64,000 nt of DNA from Pteria penguin (taxonomy: Eukaryota; Mollusca; Bivalvia; Pterioida; Pteriidae). Location: the NCBI GenBank assembly GCA_035048485.1, contig CM068587.1, positions 33,713,001 through 33,777,000 of the forward strand, written 5' to 3'. Below, one piece after another: positions 46,225-59,438 of the stretch (the first letter of the stretch is position 1; each line of letters opens with the position of its first letter). Made by a program: the position numbers and the translations under genes. The notes beneath the pieces were generated by a model. The model was not told the origin of the DNA. It saw only the letters and a program-made list of their open reading frames with translations, and made no database searches.

Positions 46225-46710
46225 GTAAGGTCTTTGTGATATGAAGTGGTGGGTATGTTGGAATTGTCAGGTAAACAAATAAGTATATCCTATTTTTCAT
46301 ATTAGGATGTTATGTCACCATTGCTTATTTCTCTAAACTCCAGTAATAGATAATAATAGTATAAATGTTTGTTTTCAAATCATGTCAGACAGATCAGACT
46401 TTTGATTAAGATATCACAGGCATAACAATTAAACATTTAAAGCATCTTTCTCGGTAGAAAATTAGATTCATGTTTTCTTTTCTTATTACTGGTTTCCTTT
46501 TTTTCAAGAATTTCAGTAGCATACGTTTTTCAGAAAGTATAGCTTTTGCACTCAATGATTTTATATATTTTACATGAAGACTTTGTGAGTGCAATTTCTT
46601 CCAGCTGTTTCAACATGTAGTAAAAAATTGCAAAATTTGACGATTTAATGTTAATGACTTTCCAGTTGCTACAATATACCATATAATAATGGCGTAATTA
46701 AATTTTTCAG

Positions 46711-47037
46711 GCCATAACCACAAAACTACGAACTGCAGACCCTCTGTCACAGAGACTAAACAACACCGCTCAGAACCTGTGTATGGACAGTTCACCAGAG
46801 GACGCTAAGACCATAACAGACGAAGTCCAAGCATTACAGCAGTATCTCAACACGCTCAAGAAAACGGGAGAACGGAAAACTAAACAGTGCGAGACTATTC
46901 AGAAGAATCGAGAAGAGTTTGAATCATCGATTGATGATGCTATTAACTGGTTGGAACAAAAGGAGGATATACTGGCTCAATGTGGCCCTCAAGATCTTGA
47001 TATGGATAAAGTGGGAACGGCCCTGGTCAAGCATAAT
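46711..47037 (+). CDS. Spectrin-repeat gene, exon 8
   Basis: Acceptor AATTTTTCAG, donor AAT|GTAAGT, 327 nt, phase 0-0. Helix-B motif INWLEQKEDILAQ; ends in ALVKHN. Confidence 0.92.
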
Positions 47038-47219
47038 GTAAGTACTATCACCGTGTTGTATGCTGTTGAACTGTATTAATAATATTATTGGACTTTATTT
47101 TCATATTGTATGATATTAACGATAAATCAATTTTCCTTCAGCTCATATTGTGAAGGTCATATTCAGGGCCTTTGTTCAATAAAGCTCTTTGTCAGATAAT
47201 ATGCAAAATGATTGTTCAT

Positions 47220-47290
47220 AAAATTTCACTCCAAACGAAGTGTTTCAGATCTTTAAAATTTCACTCCAAAACGAAGTGTTTCAGATCTTT
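47220..47290. repeat. 35-36-bp tandem repeat in intron 8
   Basis: AAAATTTCACTCCAAA(A)CGAAGTG...ATCTTT occurs twice in a row with a one-base length difference. Confidence 0.8.
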
Positions 47291-47519
47291 AACTTCCAGT
47301 CTTATTTTAGGTCATGATCATTTTAATAAGATGTGTTATGTTAGATATGTGTACACTTATAATCATTATCTTTAAAAGAAATATAATGTGGGTGTGCAAA
47401 ATACAAAAAAATGCTATGCAGTGCTTTGATATTACAAGACTACATTCACTAAAAAAAAACGAAAAACATGAAGAACTTATTGTAGCAACAAAAAAGGTAC
47501 CGATTCATTTCTTTTCTAG

Positions 47520-47669
47520 GTTTTGGCCAAGGAGGCTTTGGAGAAGTTAGACATGTTAAAAGATAAGGCACAGTTAGTACGAGCTCACTATGAGAAGCTT
47601 GAGGAACCACTACCTGCCTCCTTAGCAGAAAAACTGGACCAGATCAACTCTCTGGAAGACTCCATTAAG
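47520..47669 (+). CDS. Spectrin-repeat gene, exon 9
   Basis: Acceptor TTCTTTTCTAG, donor AAG|GTAAAT, 150 nt, phase 0-0. It encodes VLAKEALEKLDMLKDKAQ and the following helix. With exon 10 it totals 327 nt, so one ancestral module has been split by an intron. Confidence 0.88.
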
Positions 47670-48199
47670 GTAAATTGCTACATACCAAGCTTTTCCTGCT
47701 GTTATGCTAAAAATCATCATGATCTTTTCTCATAATTATGATTGGCACTGACGATGGCATTTTGATAAAAACATTTTATAGAATGTAGATGGATTGAGAT
47801 GCATTTAAGATTTTTTAAGTATAGCAGAATATTGTTAATATTGAGGAAATAAGTTTACTACTAAGATTAATACATAATATTTTTCTGTAAAAAATACAAA
47901 GCAGAGCTTAGATTTGATTCAGAATATGTGTAAATTTAGCTTCTGACTGAAAAAGAAATGCCATTGTGTGAGTCAAAGATTAGTTATTTAAATTAGTCTT
48001 AGACACCGGTCCATCTTTTGAATTACAGTCCACTGTTATTAGGTGTTAGAGACTTGAGCACCAAAAACATATGCATAATAAATTTGTTATAAATATGTTT
48101 TGAAATAAACAGTAAACAGTCGTATATATATTTAGTACTTCAGGAATATTGCCCTCTGAAAAATTTGAAGTTATTTATCACTATCAATGTCTTCTGTAG

Positions 48200-48376
48200 A
48201 ACGCTATTACTAAGAAGGAACAATACCTGGAAGAAGCGAGGTCTGATCGACTACAGCTGGAGAACTCTATGAAGCAGATCAATGATTGGCTGTCAGGGGC
48301 CGAGGACATGCTGCAGGAGTCAGGCTACGATACACTGGATTACGACACTCTCAATGATACATTGTCAGAACATAAA
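48200..48376 (+). CDS. Spectrin-repeat gene, exon 10
   Basis: Acceptor TGTCTTCTGTAG, donor AAA|GTAAGT, 177 nt, phase 0-0. Helix-B motif INDWLSGAEDMLQ; ends in DTLSEHK. Confidence 0.9.
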
Positions 48377-48394
48377 GTAAGTTCAAACACCATA

Positions 48395-48790
48395 AAGCCC
48401 ACTATCTCAATTGATAGAGTGCTTGGTTTGAGACTGAGAGGACATAGGTTCAAGTCTGACTGAAGACTTATTCTGTCCATTGCATCAGATAGTGTATACT
48501 GAGTACCCATTTTATGGTAGACATTGGCATGACAGATCACAAACTGCTTTGAGTGGGTATGTTGCATAGGTTAGAAATATTATTGCAATGTGTCAGGTAG
48601 GTGCATCTGCCATTTATAAGAGAAATATCTAGGGATGAAGTAAAACTGCAAATAGAAAAAAATTAAACAAAAGAGGTCCCATGTCACAGTAACTGTTTGG
48701 AATTAAAAAATCCCAAATTGCATCAGATGGGTCTGTTGCATAGGTTGAAATTTCTGTGCAATGTATCAGGCTGTATATTACTGAAAAAAT
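48395..48790 (+). mobile_element. Two old, degraded SINE family 1 copies in intron 10
   Basis: The first copy (to about 48620) has a tRNA-like head (TAGAGTGCTTGG, TAGGTTCAAGTC) and a worn body. The second (about 48674-48775) keeps GAGGTCCCATGTCACAGTA, GGTCTGTTGCATAGG and GTGCAATGTATCAGG. Confidence 0.5.
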
Positions 48791-49023
48791 ATCATCGTTA
48801 TGTGAAAACAAGAAGCAAGAAGCAAGCCACTTGAATCAAATGTTTGTAATAATCGTGATAATTCATTTGAACAAAGTATTCCTCAGTTTTTAACATTTTT
48901 TAATATGGGAAATTGTAGATACTGAGCTTGAATATAATTCCAACACAACTTACAGGAGAAGATTACCCTCTCAACACATTATCGATGGAGACATATAATA
49001 ATGTGTAGTACATGTATTTTCAG

Positions 49024-49236
49024 GATTACTTTGATGAAGCAAGTATGTGTCAAGATGAGATGGAACAGGTCATGGAGCTCTCAGAGCGCCTGATGCCCAC
49101 ACTCGACCAGAACGACAAAGAAACGCTACGACAAATGCTGAACAATACAAACCAGAGGCTAAATGAAGTCGTCACTAGCTCTAATAGGAAGCAACATCTC
49201 ATGGAAAACAAGGCTGTAGAATGGAAAGATTACCAG
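49024..49236 (+). CDS. Spectrin-repeat gene, exon 11
   Basis: Acceptor GTATTTTCAG, donor CAG|GTACTT, 213 nt, phase 0-0. It encodes DYFDEASMCQDEMEQVMEL and a second helix. Exons 11-15 together total 984 nt, three repeats with shifted borders. Confidence 0.9.
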
Positions 49237-49598
49237 GTACTTGCTTTACTGAAATGTTCTTTTTATGTCGTGTAAATGATAACTACTCATTTATCAGCAT
49301 GCCACAGCTCTTCAGGTGTTTTGCAGTGTAGGAACCAATGTCTTTACACGCCGCTGAGATGCTTTTTTATATGGTAATTTTATTCTACTTCTGTTTCTGA
49401 CGTTTATTTTCTTAGTGATTTTTTAGAAAAACAAGGACTCTGCAGTATTGTGAATAAAGTGTTTGGTAGGAATTGAACCTACAACCATTGAATTACAAAT
49501 TCCTTGTTAACCATAACTTTATCAGTGCTAAATGTTTTTGGATTTCCTATCTACAGAATTAATTCACTTTGTAACCTGCTTTCTTCTCTACCATACAG

Positions 49599-49898
49599 GA
49601 AACAGTTTACCATATAGCAGAACAGCTACATGACCTGGACGAGCAATGGGCCCAGATAGAACATGTACCCGTTGTCAACCAAGAAACTCTGTCCAAACAA
49701 CTGACCGAGGCAAAGAACTTCCAAACCAAGGTCGAACAGATCCGACCAGCAATCTTTGAATTGAATGATAAGTCTCGTGAACTTGAAAAAGTTGGCAGTA
49801 AGGCCAGTCGAGCACTGATTGAGAAATTAGCAGGGAATATAAATGACAAGATGTCAGAGATGGCCAGTACATCTGAGAATAAACAGCTAGCTCTTCAG
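49599..49898 (+). CDS. Spectrin-repeat gene, exon 12
   Basis: Acceptor CTACCATACAG, donor CAG|GTAAGA, 300 nt, phase 0-0. It has a helix-A Trp (LDEQWAQIEH) and long amphipathic helices; ends in ENKQLALQ. Confidence 0.92.
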
Positions 49899-50456
49899 GT
49901 AAGATATCATTTAAAAACACTGCGTTTACAGACCAGTTAAATTCTAATACATCCTACAAAGCCAATGCAATGCAATAGAACTAATAAATACACTGTGATT
50001 GGAGGTGATACTCCCACTGATAAATTTGTTTTTTTATCTTGTCTTAAAAGGATGTAGATATCTAGAATTCATTGTACTGTTTGTAAAAGTTTCATTTTCT
50101 GTAATGATTATTGCTTTATGTCTCATTCTGTAACATTTTACCTATAAGGGGGCTAGTTGAACATCACTTATTTGTCGTTTGAAGTGAAAACCACTGAAGT
50201 TTGTCTTTTATTTATGATATAACAACTTCTTTGTGGAAGATTTTACTTGATCTGTATGCACTTATTTGCACTTTAAACACTGGAAACCTTCTGATATTCC
50301 TAGATTATGATGAGACTCCAAGTACAGTGGAGTTCAGAGGATTTCACTTTCAATGTAGACTATTTTAACTATACACTGATACCTCATGTGGAATATAGTT
50401 ATTGTAAATGAAAAAAGTATAGTAATAACGATATATTTTATGATAACTATGAACAG

Positions 50457-50600
50457 GATATAGGTAATCAATGGGAGGAATACACTAATTTGGTGGATGG
50501 ACTGGAATCAATGCTGACTTCGGTGGAAGAAAACATTCCTTCGGTGGAGTTGGAGAAAGCCACTGTGAATGAGCTATCCACTCAGCTGAGTGACACAAAG
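50457..50600 (+). CDS. Spectrin-repeat gene, exon 13
   Basis: Acceptor CTATGAACAG (weak pyrimidine tract), donor AAG|GTACAA, 144 nt, phase 0-0. It encodes DIGNQWEEYTNLVDGLESML and ends in LSTQLSDTK. Confidence 0.85.
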
Positions 50601-50965
50601 GTACAACTACAATTGATAACAAATGTGTACCAAGTCAACAATTGATTTGTAAATTTTATTCTTTTAGATTCACTTCATATTTGAGTTTATTTATGTATAC
50701 CCATGCCTTGAATCCTTGAATAAAATTTATGCAGTGTAATGGAAGACTTTACCTGTAAATAAAATTGTCAAATTTGCCATTTCCTGCATATTTCACAAAA
50801 GTTAACAAAATCGATTAAATCCCATCCACATTTGTTTTGCCTTCATTTTGAAATGCTAATTAATGCTAGTGTTGATGATGTTTTGTATCCGAGGTATGCC
50901 TCCTATTTTGGGATGGTGAAATTTAAGGCTTAGACTTTGATATTCATTAATTTCGTTGATTACAG

Positions 50966-51111
50966 CAATTATGTAGTACTCTGGAAGTCTCTGAACCTAA
51001 GGTTACTTCAATGAAGAAATGCGCTCAGGCCTTATTACGTACTTTGCCGACAGCTGAGGCCAAAGTCCATACGCAGGAGAAACTGATGGGAGTTTTAGAG
51101 AGACTTGAAAG
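50966..51111 (+). CDS. Spectrin-repeat gene, exon 14 (probable GC donor)
   Basis: Acceptor GTTGATTACAG, 146 nt, leaving at phase 2. The exon runs to ERLER. The frame continues correctly into exon 15 only if the donor is AAAG|GCTAGT. The nearby GT (CTA|GTATCT, after 51115) would put exon 15 in a frame with an immediate stop unless a poorer acceptor were used. Confidence 0.75.
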
Positions 51112-51477
51112 GCTAGTATCTCACAATCATATTAAAGCATTTATTTATTTCATGTTACTTTGAGTTTTACACATAACAAATAACTTGTGGTTTACCTTTT
51201 TAGTACAGAAATTTACAGGAGTATAAGTGCATTTTGATTTACTATGGTCGGATATTTTATTACTGATGATAATTTCATATTGCCTTAAATTAACATTGGA
51301 TTTGTCATTCGGGGATAATACATGCCATACATTCAAATTTCTTCTTTTTTTCACAAAAAAGTATGTATTTCTGTTTAAGTGCTGATTTCTATGTTGGACT
51401 TAAAAATAAATGTAGTTTGCTACAAATTGTAATATATCTTTGTGGTTAAAATAAATTATATATTTTTTTGTATCTAG

Positions 51478-51658
51478 GACACATGAGAAAACCAAAGAAC
51501 AAGAGATGGCTCTGCAAGAAGAGATTGATGACCGTGATACCTTCAACAAGGAAATGTACCAGACGGTTACCTGCCTTGCCAATGCTAAGAATGACCTTGT
51601 AAATCTCGGCCCGGGCAAGGAGGTTTCTGATGTGATGGAGAGACTAGAGAAGCAAAAG
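51478..51658 (+). CDS. Spectrin-repeat gene, exon 15
   Basis: Acceptor TTTTTTTGTATCTAG, donor AAG|GTAAAA, 181 nt. The first base completes a split Arg codon. It encodes THEKTKEQEMALQEEIDDRD and ends in MERLEKQK. Confidence 0.88.
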
Positions 51659-51964
51659 GTAAAAATACTGCATTTTGCACTGTATTCAGTTTGTGTTGGA
51701 AATTTATGTTGCAAGTTTGTGTGACAGAGAGGTGAACAAATTTTGCTTGTATTGAAAGGTAGCAGGTTCAAACTTTGTAAAGTACAAAAAAGTAAAAAAA
51801 AAAAACCAGTTGTTTGCATATTTTTGTGCACTTTCAAACATAAATTCATGCTTGTTTCAAGTGTATCATTACAAAGCAGTAGTTCATTGACTTGAAAATT
51901 TCTCAAGTTTCCTACATTTGTGAAACACTATGATACTGACTCGATATCCTCTCCTCAACAACAG

Positions 51965-52273
51965 GTGATGGAACAAGAAATATCAGTGCGCTTGGGTCAG
52001 TTGAAAAATTTGGGCCAGCAACAAGAAACTAAATATGCTACCATGAACAAGCAACTTCCACAAGAGATACAGCTGCAGATGGCTGCGGTGCAGCAACAAG
52101 CTGTGGAGGTCTCGGAGCTGATGAAGGTCAAGGAGAATGAGCTCCAACACATCAAGGTCGATCGAGAGGAGTTGACTGGTGCACTGAAGGATGTCCAGGC
52201 ATGGCTGAATGATGCCGACCTACGACTTCAAGAGAGGGTTGTCAATATACCAAACAGTCAACAACAACATCAG
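51965..52273 (+). CDS. Spectrin-repeat gene, exon 16
   Basis: Acceptor CCTCTCCTCAACAACAG, donor CAG|GTAAAT, 309 nt, phase 0-0. It is Gln-rich and has the helix-B motif VQAWLNDADLRLQ. Ends in NSQQQHQ. Confidence 0.92.
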
Positions 52274-53299
52274 GTAAATGTTTGATTATTTTATTGCAAC
52301 ATAGAGTATCTCATAATCCTTTCTCAACTACTATGATGGATGTTTTTCCTATCTCGTATTGAGATAGCAGTCTAAAATATTACTCAGTAATTCAATTTGA
52401 ATGTATCAATATTCAGCATCTCATAATCTTATCTCGAGTCAAGACAACAAAGGCTCCAATTTTACTTTGAATCATTTACATATATGTGTCTTTATTTTCA
52501 TGTTGATCTTGCTTTGGATATATTTTGGAGATATTATTTTTCGTGAGAAACCATGTAATCGTTACATTTAGTATAAAAAAAGCAAGAGTTGCAAGGACTT
52601 TCATTTCTAAGTGGACTGATACTCGCAAAATTAGGTTAAAATAAAGCCTTTGGGAATAAAAAGGTATTTTTCAATATTCAGTGAGCCATAACCTTGGGTT
52701 AAGAGAAAATGACCTTGATAATTGCTTCATAGTTCATTGTAATATAATAGCTTCTACCTTTATAGATCTTATTGTCCTACAGTATGGCTTTCTATCATAA
52801 ATTTTTGCACCATACATGTGTTTATACATTAAATTTCCTGCAGTAGTGTAGTAGAGACTTTCTCTGATCTCTGCAGCAAACTGACAAAAACAATCATAAT
52901 CACATATTTTTCTATACTATTACTACATTTTATGAAACAAACCATGCTGGTGAGAACCTTGGCTTTTAGTAAATGACCATTTTTATTGGGAATATAATTG
53001 TTGTGATCACCATTCTATTTAATGAACCAAGATTTGCAGTACACTGCACTGATGAATTTAATTAGATTCCTGTATGAAGTGGATTGGAGTTGATCGTTTA
53101 TAGAAGATGATTAGAGATTTCTATTGTTTGCTAATCCCATTGTGTCTGGTCTGCTTTTATGTGGTTTCTGAACACTTATATACCAGGGTGTCAAGTAAAG
53201 GTCAGAGCTCACATATTAATCAAGTACAGTACGTTGGTTGGATTAACTCTGAAAAGAAAGAGGAAGGGATGGGTAATGTTAGTCCAATAGTATCACACT

Positions 53300-53520
53300 A
53301 GATTTTAATGTGATGGCCCAAGATTCATTCCAGATGTGAGAAAGGATTTTGTGAGGTGTAAATCATTTTGCTCCACCCTATCTGTTTTTGAGATGAGACT
53401 ATATAAACTGGAGTACCATGTCTTTATATATGTTGACTTGTGCCAAGATCTCATATTGCTTAGGGTGGGTCTGTTGTGTTAAAGAATGCTGAAGCCATGC
53501 ACCTGACTGATGTTACCACT
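53300..53520 (+). mobile_element. Very degraded SINE family 1 copy
   Basis: Collinear weak matches to the family body: GAGATGAGACTATATAAAC, GGAGTACCATGTC, GATCTCATATTGCTTAGGG, TGGGTCTGTTG, CACCTGACTGATG. Confidence 0.4.
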
Positions 53521-53729
53521 ATTTAAGCAAAATATCTGTAGAATTTCAGTGGTATAAAGCAAACAAAATCTTGTCTTTTGATCCACATTTTTCCATTGTT
53601 ATCCTTTGTAAATGCCCTTTGTAGCACCTGCTACTTTTTAAATTTAAACTTTATTTATTTTACAACGATTAAGAAACAAGTGAACAATTTGTATAAATCT
53701 TGCTTGTTGGCACGGAACTTGGCGTAAGG

Positions 53730-53885
53730 GTGTTGTTTGTGTGGGACAAAACCAGAGTTATCAGAGAAAACCCACGAAGCCAGGTTGGTGACAGCCTCAG
53801 CATCTCACGTATCACATCAGGAATCAGACCCGAGTCTTATTGATGAGAAGCCAGTGCGCTACTGACCGTGCTACCTGACCCCTAA
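53730..53885 (-). mobile_element. tRNA-headed repeat, minus strand
   Basis: The minus strand has a tRNA-like head (GGTAGCACGGTCAGTAGCGC and GGTCTGATTCC) followed by GTGGGTTTTCTCTGATAACT. That second part is the common molluscan 'GGTTTTCTCCGGGTACTCCGG' repeat. Related to 59090-59215. Confidence 0.5.
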
Positions 53886-56800
53886 CTGCTACTTCATGTA
53901 TTCTATGTATATTTATTTTATGAAGTTGAAATTATGCAATGAAAATTCATAGTAATTAATAGAGAGCACAAAAAGTTTCTTTTTAACCATAAAGACTGCT
54001 TCTTTGTTCAATTTTAATATAAGCGTTTCTGTTGTAAAACTCTCTATTCATAAACTAGATATCACCTCCCTTTACTTATTAGTTGTATTAAATAGTGAAA
54101 TATTGTTTTCCTACATTTAATAGTCATACATGTTGAACAACCAAGCCAGAGATGAAATATTCATGAACTAAGTCTATGTACATTGTTTCTAAGTTTTACG
54201 TAAAAAGAATTCAATTAAAATGTAAGAAACATGATGTCATATCAAATATACCATAGGATTGTCTTTTCAATTGCTTCACACAGAGTGTCGTAATTAGCAA
54301 TCAGGTCGTGATGCATGGGTAATTGAAATTTTATCCTTGTATCAAAATGATTGTAAACCGACTGATAGTGTGTTTACTGAAGGAATAAATATCACGGATT
54401 TAATACCTTTGCAGAATAAATTCAGACCATTTTACTGGGAAGGAATTTGTAGGAATTCATTGAACTCAAGTGCCTAAAGTTACATATAGGATAATTTATA
54501 AATGAAATAATGAAAGGGGACATTTATTGAAGCATATCAACTTTCATTCATGCACAAGCTTTCACCAACACCTTTTCCACATGCATGTGAATTTCTAAAG
54601 CAAATCTGAAGGCAAGTGGTGATAAACAAAAAAATCAAATCTTGGTATTTATCCAGTGGTTTGATAGCCATTCATACCGTTCAATACACAGACTCCTGAA
54701 CTGAAGGTGATATGGCATTATAATTTATCTTTTACCAAGAGCGCTGGATAGATTACCATATTTGTGTAAGGGTTTAGGGAATCAAAGATGAAATGAGTAT
54801 ATCTGCAAGCTTTTGCATAGTTACTTTTGGAATATAGATTTCACGTTGGTAACAGACTCTGTCTGGCTAAAGGTGAAGAGGTTAGGATATTCTGTCAAAT
54901 TCTGCCAGAGTGTATCAAAATCAGAATTTTCACTAGAGTGCAGGATATTTTTCACTGTAGTTGACTAATTACAGTATGTTCTGGCTTGTCTATTGGTGAA
55001 TTATAGGTAAGGAATTGATAATATATATGTTCAATACTTTTGATAAATATGATTATGCATTTCAATAAATAATCAGTAATCCATGTATAATTGGACTTGG
55101 GTAAAATGAGTAGGATTACACATTTAAATAGATATTTACTTTTTCATGTAAAATTGGATATTTATGTGCTATTTATGCTTACTATAATACGAGTATGAAT
55201 AAAATACCTTTAGAATATACTTGTAGTAAAAGGAACAAACATAAAGTCTTTTAGATTATAAATGTATGAAGGCACAGAGGTAAAAAGTCCCCCAAATATA
55301 TTCTTTACAAAATACAGTATATATAAAATGCTCTAGATTTATATCTCTGTTAAAAGGGGTAGGTGATCAAATCATTTCAATTATGCTTTCTTAACAAAAG
55401 GTGTAGAGGGTAAATCCTTTAAATATCTTAAATCGTGTTTTCTTATGTAACTAATCCGTAAATGTGTTAGACATGCAATGTTATGGCAGACTTGTAAATG
55501 TAGTTCATGAAGCTCAAATTCACATCAAAGAAATAAACATCAGCGTAATACATTTGAAGAGTTTAACTTATATCACAAGTATGCATGTTTCAAGTACATG
55601 GGCTGAAGGTGGAATGCATAAATGCTGTAGGTCAAAAAGTTAAAATCTTTAAAATGTTCAAGTATACATCACCTGTGTTAATCCAGAAATTGGTTTCTTT
55701 TTCTTTTGAATTCTGTTTGTGTTCAATACTCTTATCTGTCACAAGTAATGGCACTGACTTTCAATACCTAGGATGTAAATAGTTGGGTATACTTTTAAAC
55801 ATAGTTAAAGAAATTGGAGAGTTTAGTAAATTGTGTAGGAAAGCAGGTAAGTGCACTTGGAGTATATGTAATGACCTTGAGGAAAATATACTTTTCCTTT
55901 TTTGTTAAAATACCTCTGGTTAGTTAAGTAATTACTGTCGGGGCATGAGAGTTTTTTTTAAAAGGATTCAATCCACCAAATTAATTAGTAGAGGTAGTGT
56001 GGTAGGAAATGAAAAGTGAACATGTGTAGGAACCATTCTGTGGGCTTTGATCTAAACAAATCTTACAAGGACTTCTGCGAGTGAAGTTTATACAAGAAAA
56101 GGAGATCTCATGTACTAGGCTTATTGCATGGACATGTATTTATTGACCTTGACGTAAAATGCATTTGGGCATTTTGGCATAGCAAGAATCTTTATCAATG
56201 AGACCTCTTTAGGAGTAAAGAAATGCATCGGCTTCAGTAATTTAAGGACTTTGAGATACGTGCATATAGAGTGGTGGTACAGCATGAATTAGAGATATTT
56301 TTTGTTGACTTTTGTGATAACGAGATATATTTATAGAAGTGGGTCATTGATTTGTAGTGTTTGGATTACCAATTTGTATGGTGTAGAAACTTTCCAATGA
56401 ACTTAGTTTACCCTGACAATACCAACTTTAGATCCTGAAAAATTGTAACAAATTATCACAGCATTTGAGCAAACATAGTTACTTTTGAGACATTCAGAGA
56501 CTGATTAATTTTCTTTACAAAAATCATTTTCTGGACTTTGATGTACGTGTATATTGATTTGCATCCCAGAAAATTATTTCATGAAAGGGTGAGAACGAAA
56601 GAACTCATTTCTAATATGTTTGTGATGTGTATAGTAACCAACGTTAATAATATATCTGCTTACCTGAACAAAATTATTGGAAAAAATTTAGCATTTCACA
56701 TGTATGATGTCTAATCTTTAGGACTCTTAAAAAAATCTGTGTGTTAAGGATAAAATTTGTAAATAAAATAGGTTAGTAAAATCAGAGATTTTTTCGGAAG

Positions 56801-57238
56801 TTGTTGCACATATCAAATGATACGCAATGAGGATCACACTATCATGGAGGGGCCAGCTTTTTACAGCATGTTTTTAGCTAAAAGAAAAAAATCAGTTATA
56901 CTGAAATTAGTATTAAATTAAACATTTTTTATAAAGCATTGTATACAGGATGTAAATTTACTTATTAGAATAACATGAAATTAAAAATAATTTTGTATGT
57001 AATGGTAAATCTTTACAAAACTTTTCTTCATCAAAATGTTTCACATCTTACACTTACAGAAAATGCCCTTATAAATTAAACTAAGGTCCTTGAATTGAAA
57101 ATGATCAAGTGCATTCTTGTTCTCCATGCATTTTAATTTAAGCAAAAGGGGTTTTTTTTGCATTTCTTATTTTAACTAATTTTTACATGTAACAGGACAT
57201 GGACATAAAGGCTGATTTTCATGGTATTTCTATTTCAG

Positions 57239-57565
57239 CAATTGTTGTCAGAGTTTGATGAATATAAACCCCTTTTAGACAAACTACGTGCCAAGGGAAG
57301 TGATCTTATACAGCACACCCCTGACTCTCTAGAGAAACAATTGGTGCAGCGTCTGATAGCAGATACAAACAGACAGTGGCTAGCCTTACAGGGAAAATCA
57401 GTGGACAAAACCCGAAAACTCAATGAAGCAGAGGAACTTCAAGCTAAATTTAATGAGATTGCAGCTGCACTGTCAACATGGGCAAGTGGTGCCGAGTCAG
57501 TGATAGCTAAAGATCCTGAGAAAACAGATTTCACTAAAGTGAAAGAGCAGCTCAAACAACATAGG
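57239..57565 (+). CDS. Spectrin-repeat gene, exon 17
   Basis: Acceptor TTTCTATTTCAG, donor AGG|GTAAGA, 327 nt, phase 0-0. Helix-B motif LSTWASGAESVI; ends in KEQLKQHR. Confidence 0.92.
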
Positions 57566-58670
57566 GTAAGAGAGTATCAATAATAAAAATATTTACTTTT
57601 CATTTCAACCATATTCCATGTAAGGGTCATGATTTTTTTTTCTAGTTAATTGATATTTAATAAAAAAAATTTTTAAGTTTGTACTTAAAACTTTCTTTTT
57701 TAATTTTGTTCTTTAAAAAAGTTTAGACCATCACCAAAAATGTGTGACCTTTATGAATACCTTTCGATATTAGAATAAGTGCTGATCTGGACATAGTGGT
57801 CTTGTTTCATTGTTAGCATAGGGTATTCAGAGTCATTTAAATCACAGTAATATGAAAGTTTTGACTTTAAATATCTAACTTTTCATATTAAATGTGTTTG
57901 TGTTGAAAGTGGAAGTTTTAAATGCTAAGCATTCAAGAGATAAGTTTTATCAAAAGAAATCAATGTTGGTATGAAATGAAGAAATTGAAGTAAACTGGGC
58001 CTTTTAACACACAAGTAGGCATGCTACCCTGAAAAATGTGGAATATGGACTCATTGATGACAGTCTTTATTGGCAATGGATGACAAACAAAGTCTCATTT
58101 TAAATTTTTTTTTTTTCATCTTTTCTCATGTTGCATTTATTTTATTTATTTATTTATTTATTCATTACAATATACATGTACCTCACCAAAAATGCATTAG
58201 GAATGATATACCATTAATTAACATGAAAAAAAAGAAAATCTGCAATTTTAGAAGTGATAATACATGTACACAAATATACAAAGTAGATATAATTCATGGT
58301 CAGTGATAAGTTGACTTAGTTGACTAAGGGCTTTAGTGTAACAACATAAAATATAATTTATGCCATTTGCAGTATGAAGCTAGAAAGCACACAAATTTTA
58401 TATCTAGTTTGAAAATATTTGCTAATGTTAAGTTACCATTACTGTTTTCAAAATACTGAAAGAATTTGAATAACAATAGGACTGAAGTTTTACATGATGC
58501 ATCAGGGAATAAAGCATCTACTGATAGAAATGGACATAGTATTTGATATATACATAATATAAATGATGAATTGATACTGTTTAAATGAAAAAAGAATAAA
58601 TGAAAAATGTTGTTGGAAAAATGGATTGGCATATGACCTGTTGATTTTAATACTAAATGTAATCTTGCAG
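57566..58670 (+). other. Intron 17, about 1.1 kb
   Basis: AT-rich, with a T run and a TTTA-rich stretch at about 58137-58160. Nothing else recognised. Confidence 0.6.
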
Positions 58671-58976
58671 AGATTAGCGAAAGAAGTTGACCAACAACAA
58701 GGTAAAGTTGCTCACCTGAACGAATTGGTCAAACGAATGGAGCAAACAGTAGAAACTGGTCAGCCTCGGGACAAACTTGCTCAGCTGAATCAGAGAATGT
58801 TCAAAATTCAGTCAGATGTGTCCAGTCGACTCAATACACTGGAAGAGACCAATGACCAGATAGAGGATTATGAGCAAGAGCTGCAGGATTTGAGGAGATG
58901 GATGGATGACACTAGAGCAAATCTCACAATGAAAGAATCATCTGTGAATTTGAAGGACCAACTTGCTTTCCATGAG
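58671..58976 (+). CDS. Spectrin-repeat gene, exon 18
   Basis: Acceptor GTAATCTTGCAG, donor GAG|GTTAGT, 306 nt, phase 0-0. Helix-B motif LRRWMDDTRANL; ends in DQLAFHE. Confidence 0.92.
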
Positions 58977-59089
58977 GTTAGTTATTCAAATTCATCTTTG
59001 GACAAGAAATGATTTTTGAAATCTTTGTATTTAATACTTCTTCTCTGTATGTTTTTATTATGCTGTAAAGCACTGTAGTCTCTCATGTC

Positions 59090-59215
59090 TGTTATATCAG
59101 AGTTGGAATCCTGGTCACAGCAAATACGAAGGTCTACCAATGTACCTACCAAAGGTTGGTGGCTTTCTTTTGGTACTCTGGTATCAGCACTAAACACTTG
59201 CCACCACCACATGAA
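59090..59215 (+). repeat. Common molluscan GGTGG(C/T)TTTCT-type repeat in intron 18
   Basis: GGAATCCTGGTCACAGC is followed by AAGGTTGGTGGCTTTCTTTT, GGTACTCTGG and CACTTGCCACCACC. It matches in layout the repeat on the other strand at 53730-53885. Confidence 0.45.
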
Positions 59216-59438
59216 TTATACTTGAAGGAGAATGTATAATAATTTAAAAAAACAAGCAATATTTGTCTGTGTGTTCATTAAACTTAATTTCATTTTTATA
59301 TAAATTTCTTTGTAAACAAGAAATATTGTTTGAATATTAATACACATATATGTATAGGTCATTCAGAATTCAAAATAAAATTGGTTAGGTATGAGAATTA
59401 TGAGTGCAATAAATGAATATGTAAATTTCATATTTTAG

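Larger units (their letters stand above)
52274..57238 (+). other. Intron 16, about 5 kb, largest between spectrin exons
   Basis: Contains two old repeats (53300-53520, 53730-53885). The remaining 3.3 kb is AT-rich with no exon, RNA gene or mobile element that I recognise. Confidence 0.6.

Noticed and set aside
49607..49920. Minus-strand ORFs of 80 codons
   Set aside because: Antisense shadows of spectrin exon 12.
51400..51906. Minus-strand ORF of 168 codons
   Set aside because: It covers spectrin exon 15 and flanking introns in antisense. Composition is Phe/Leu/Ser-rich and no domain is seen.
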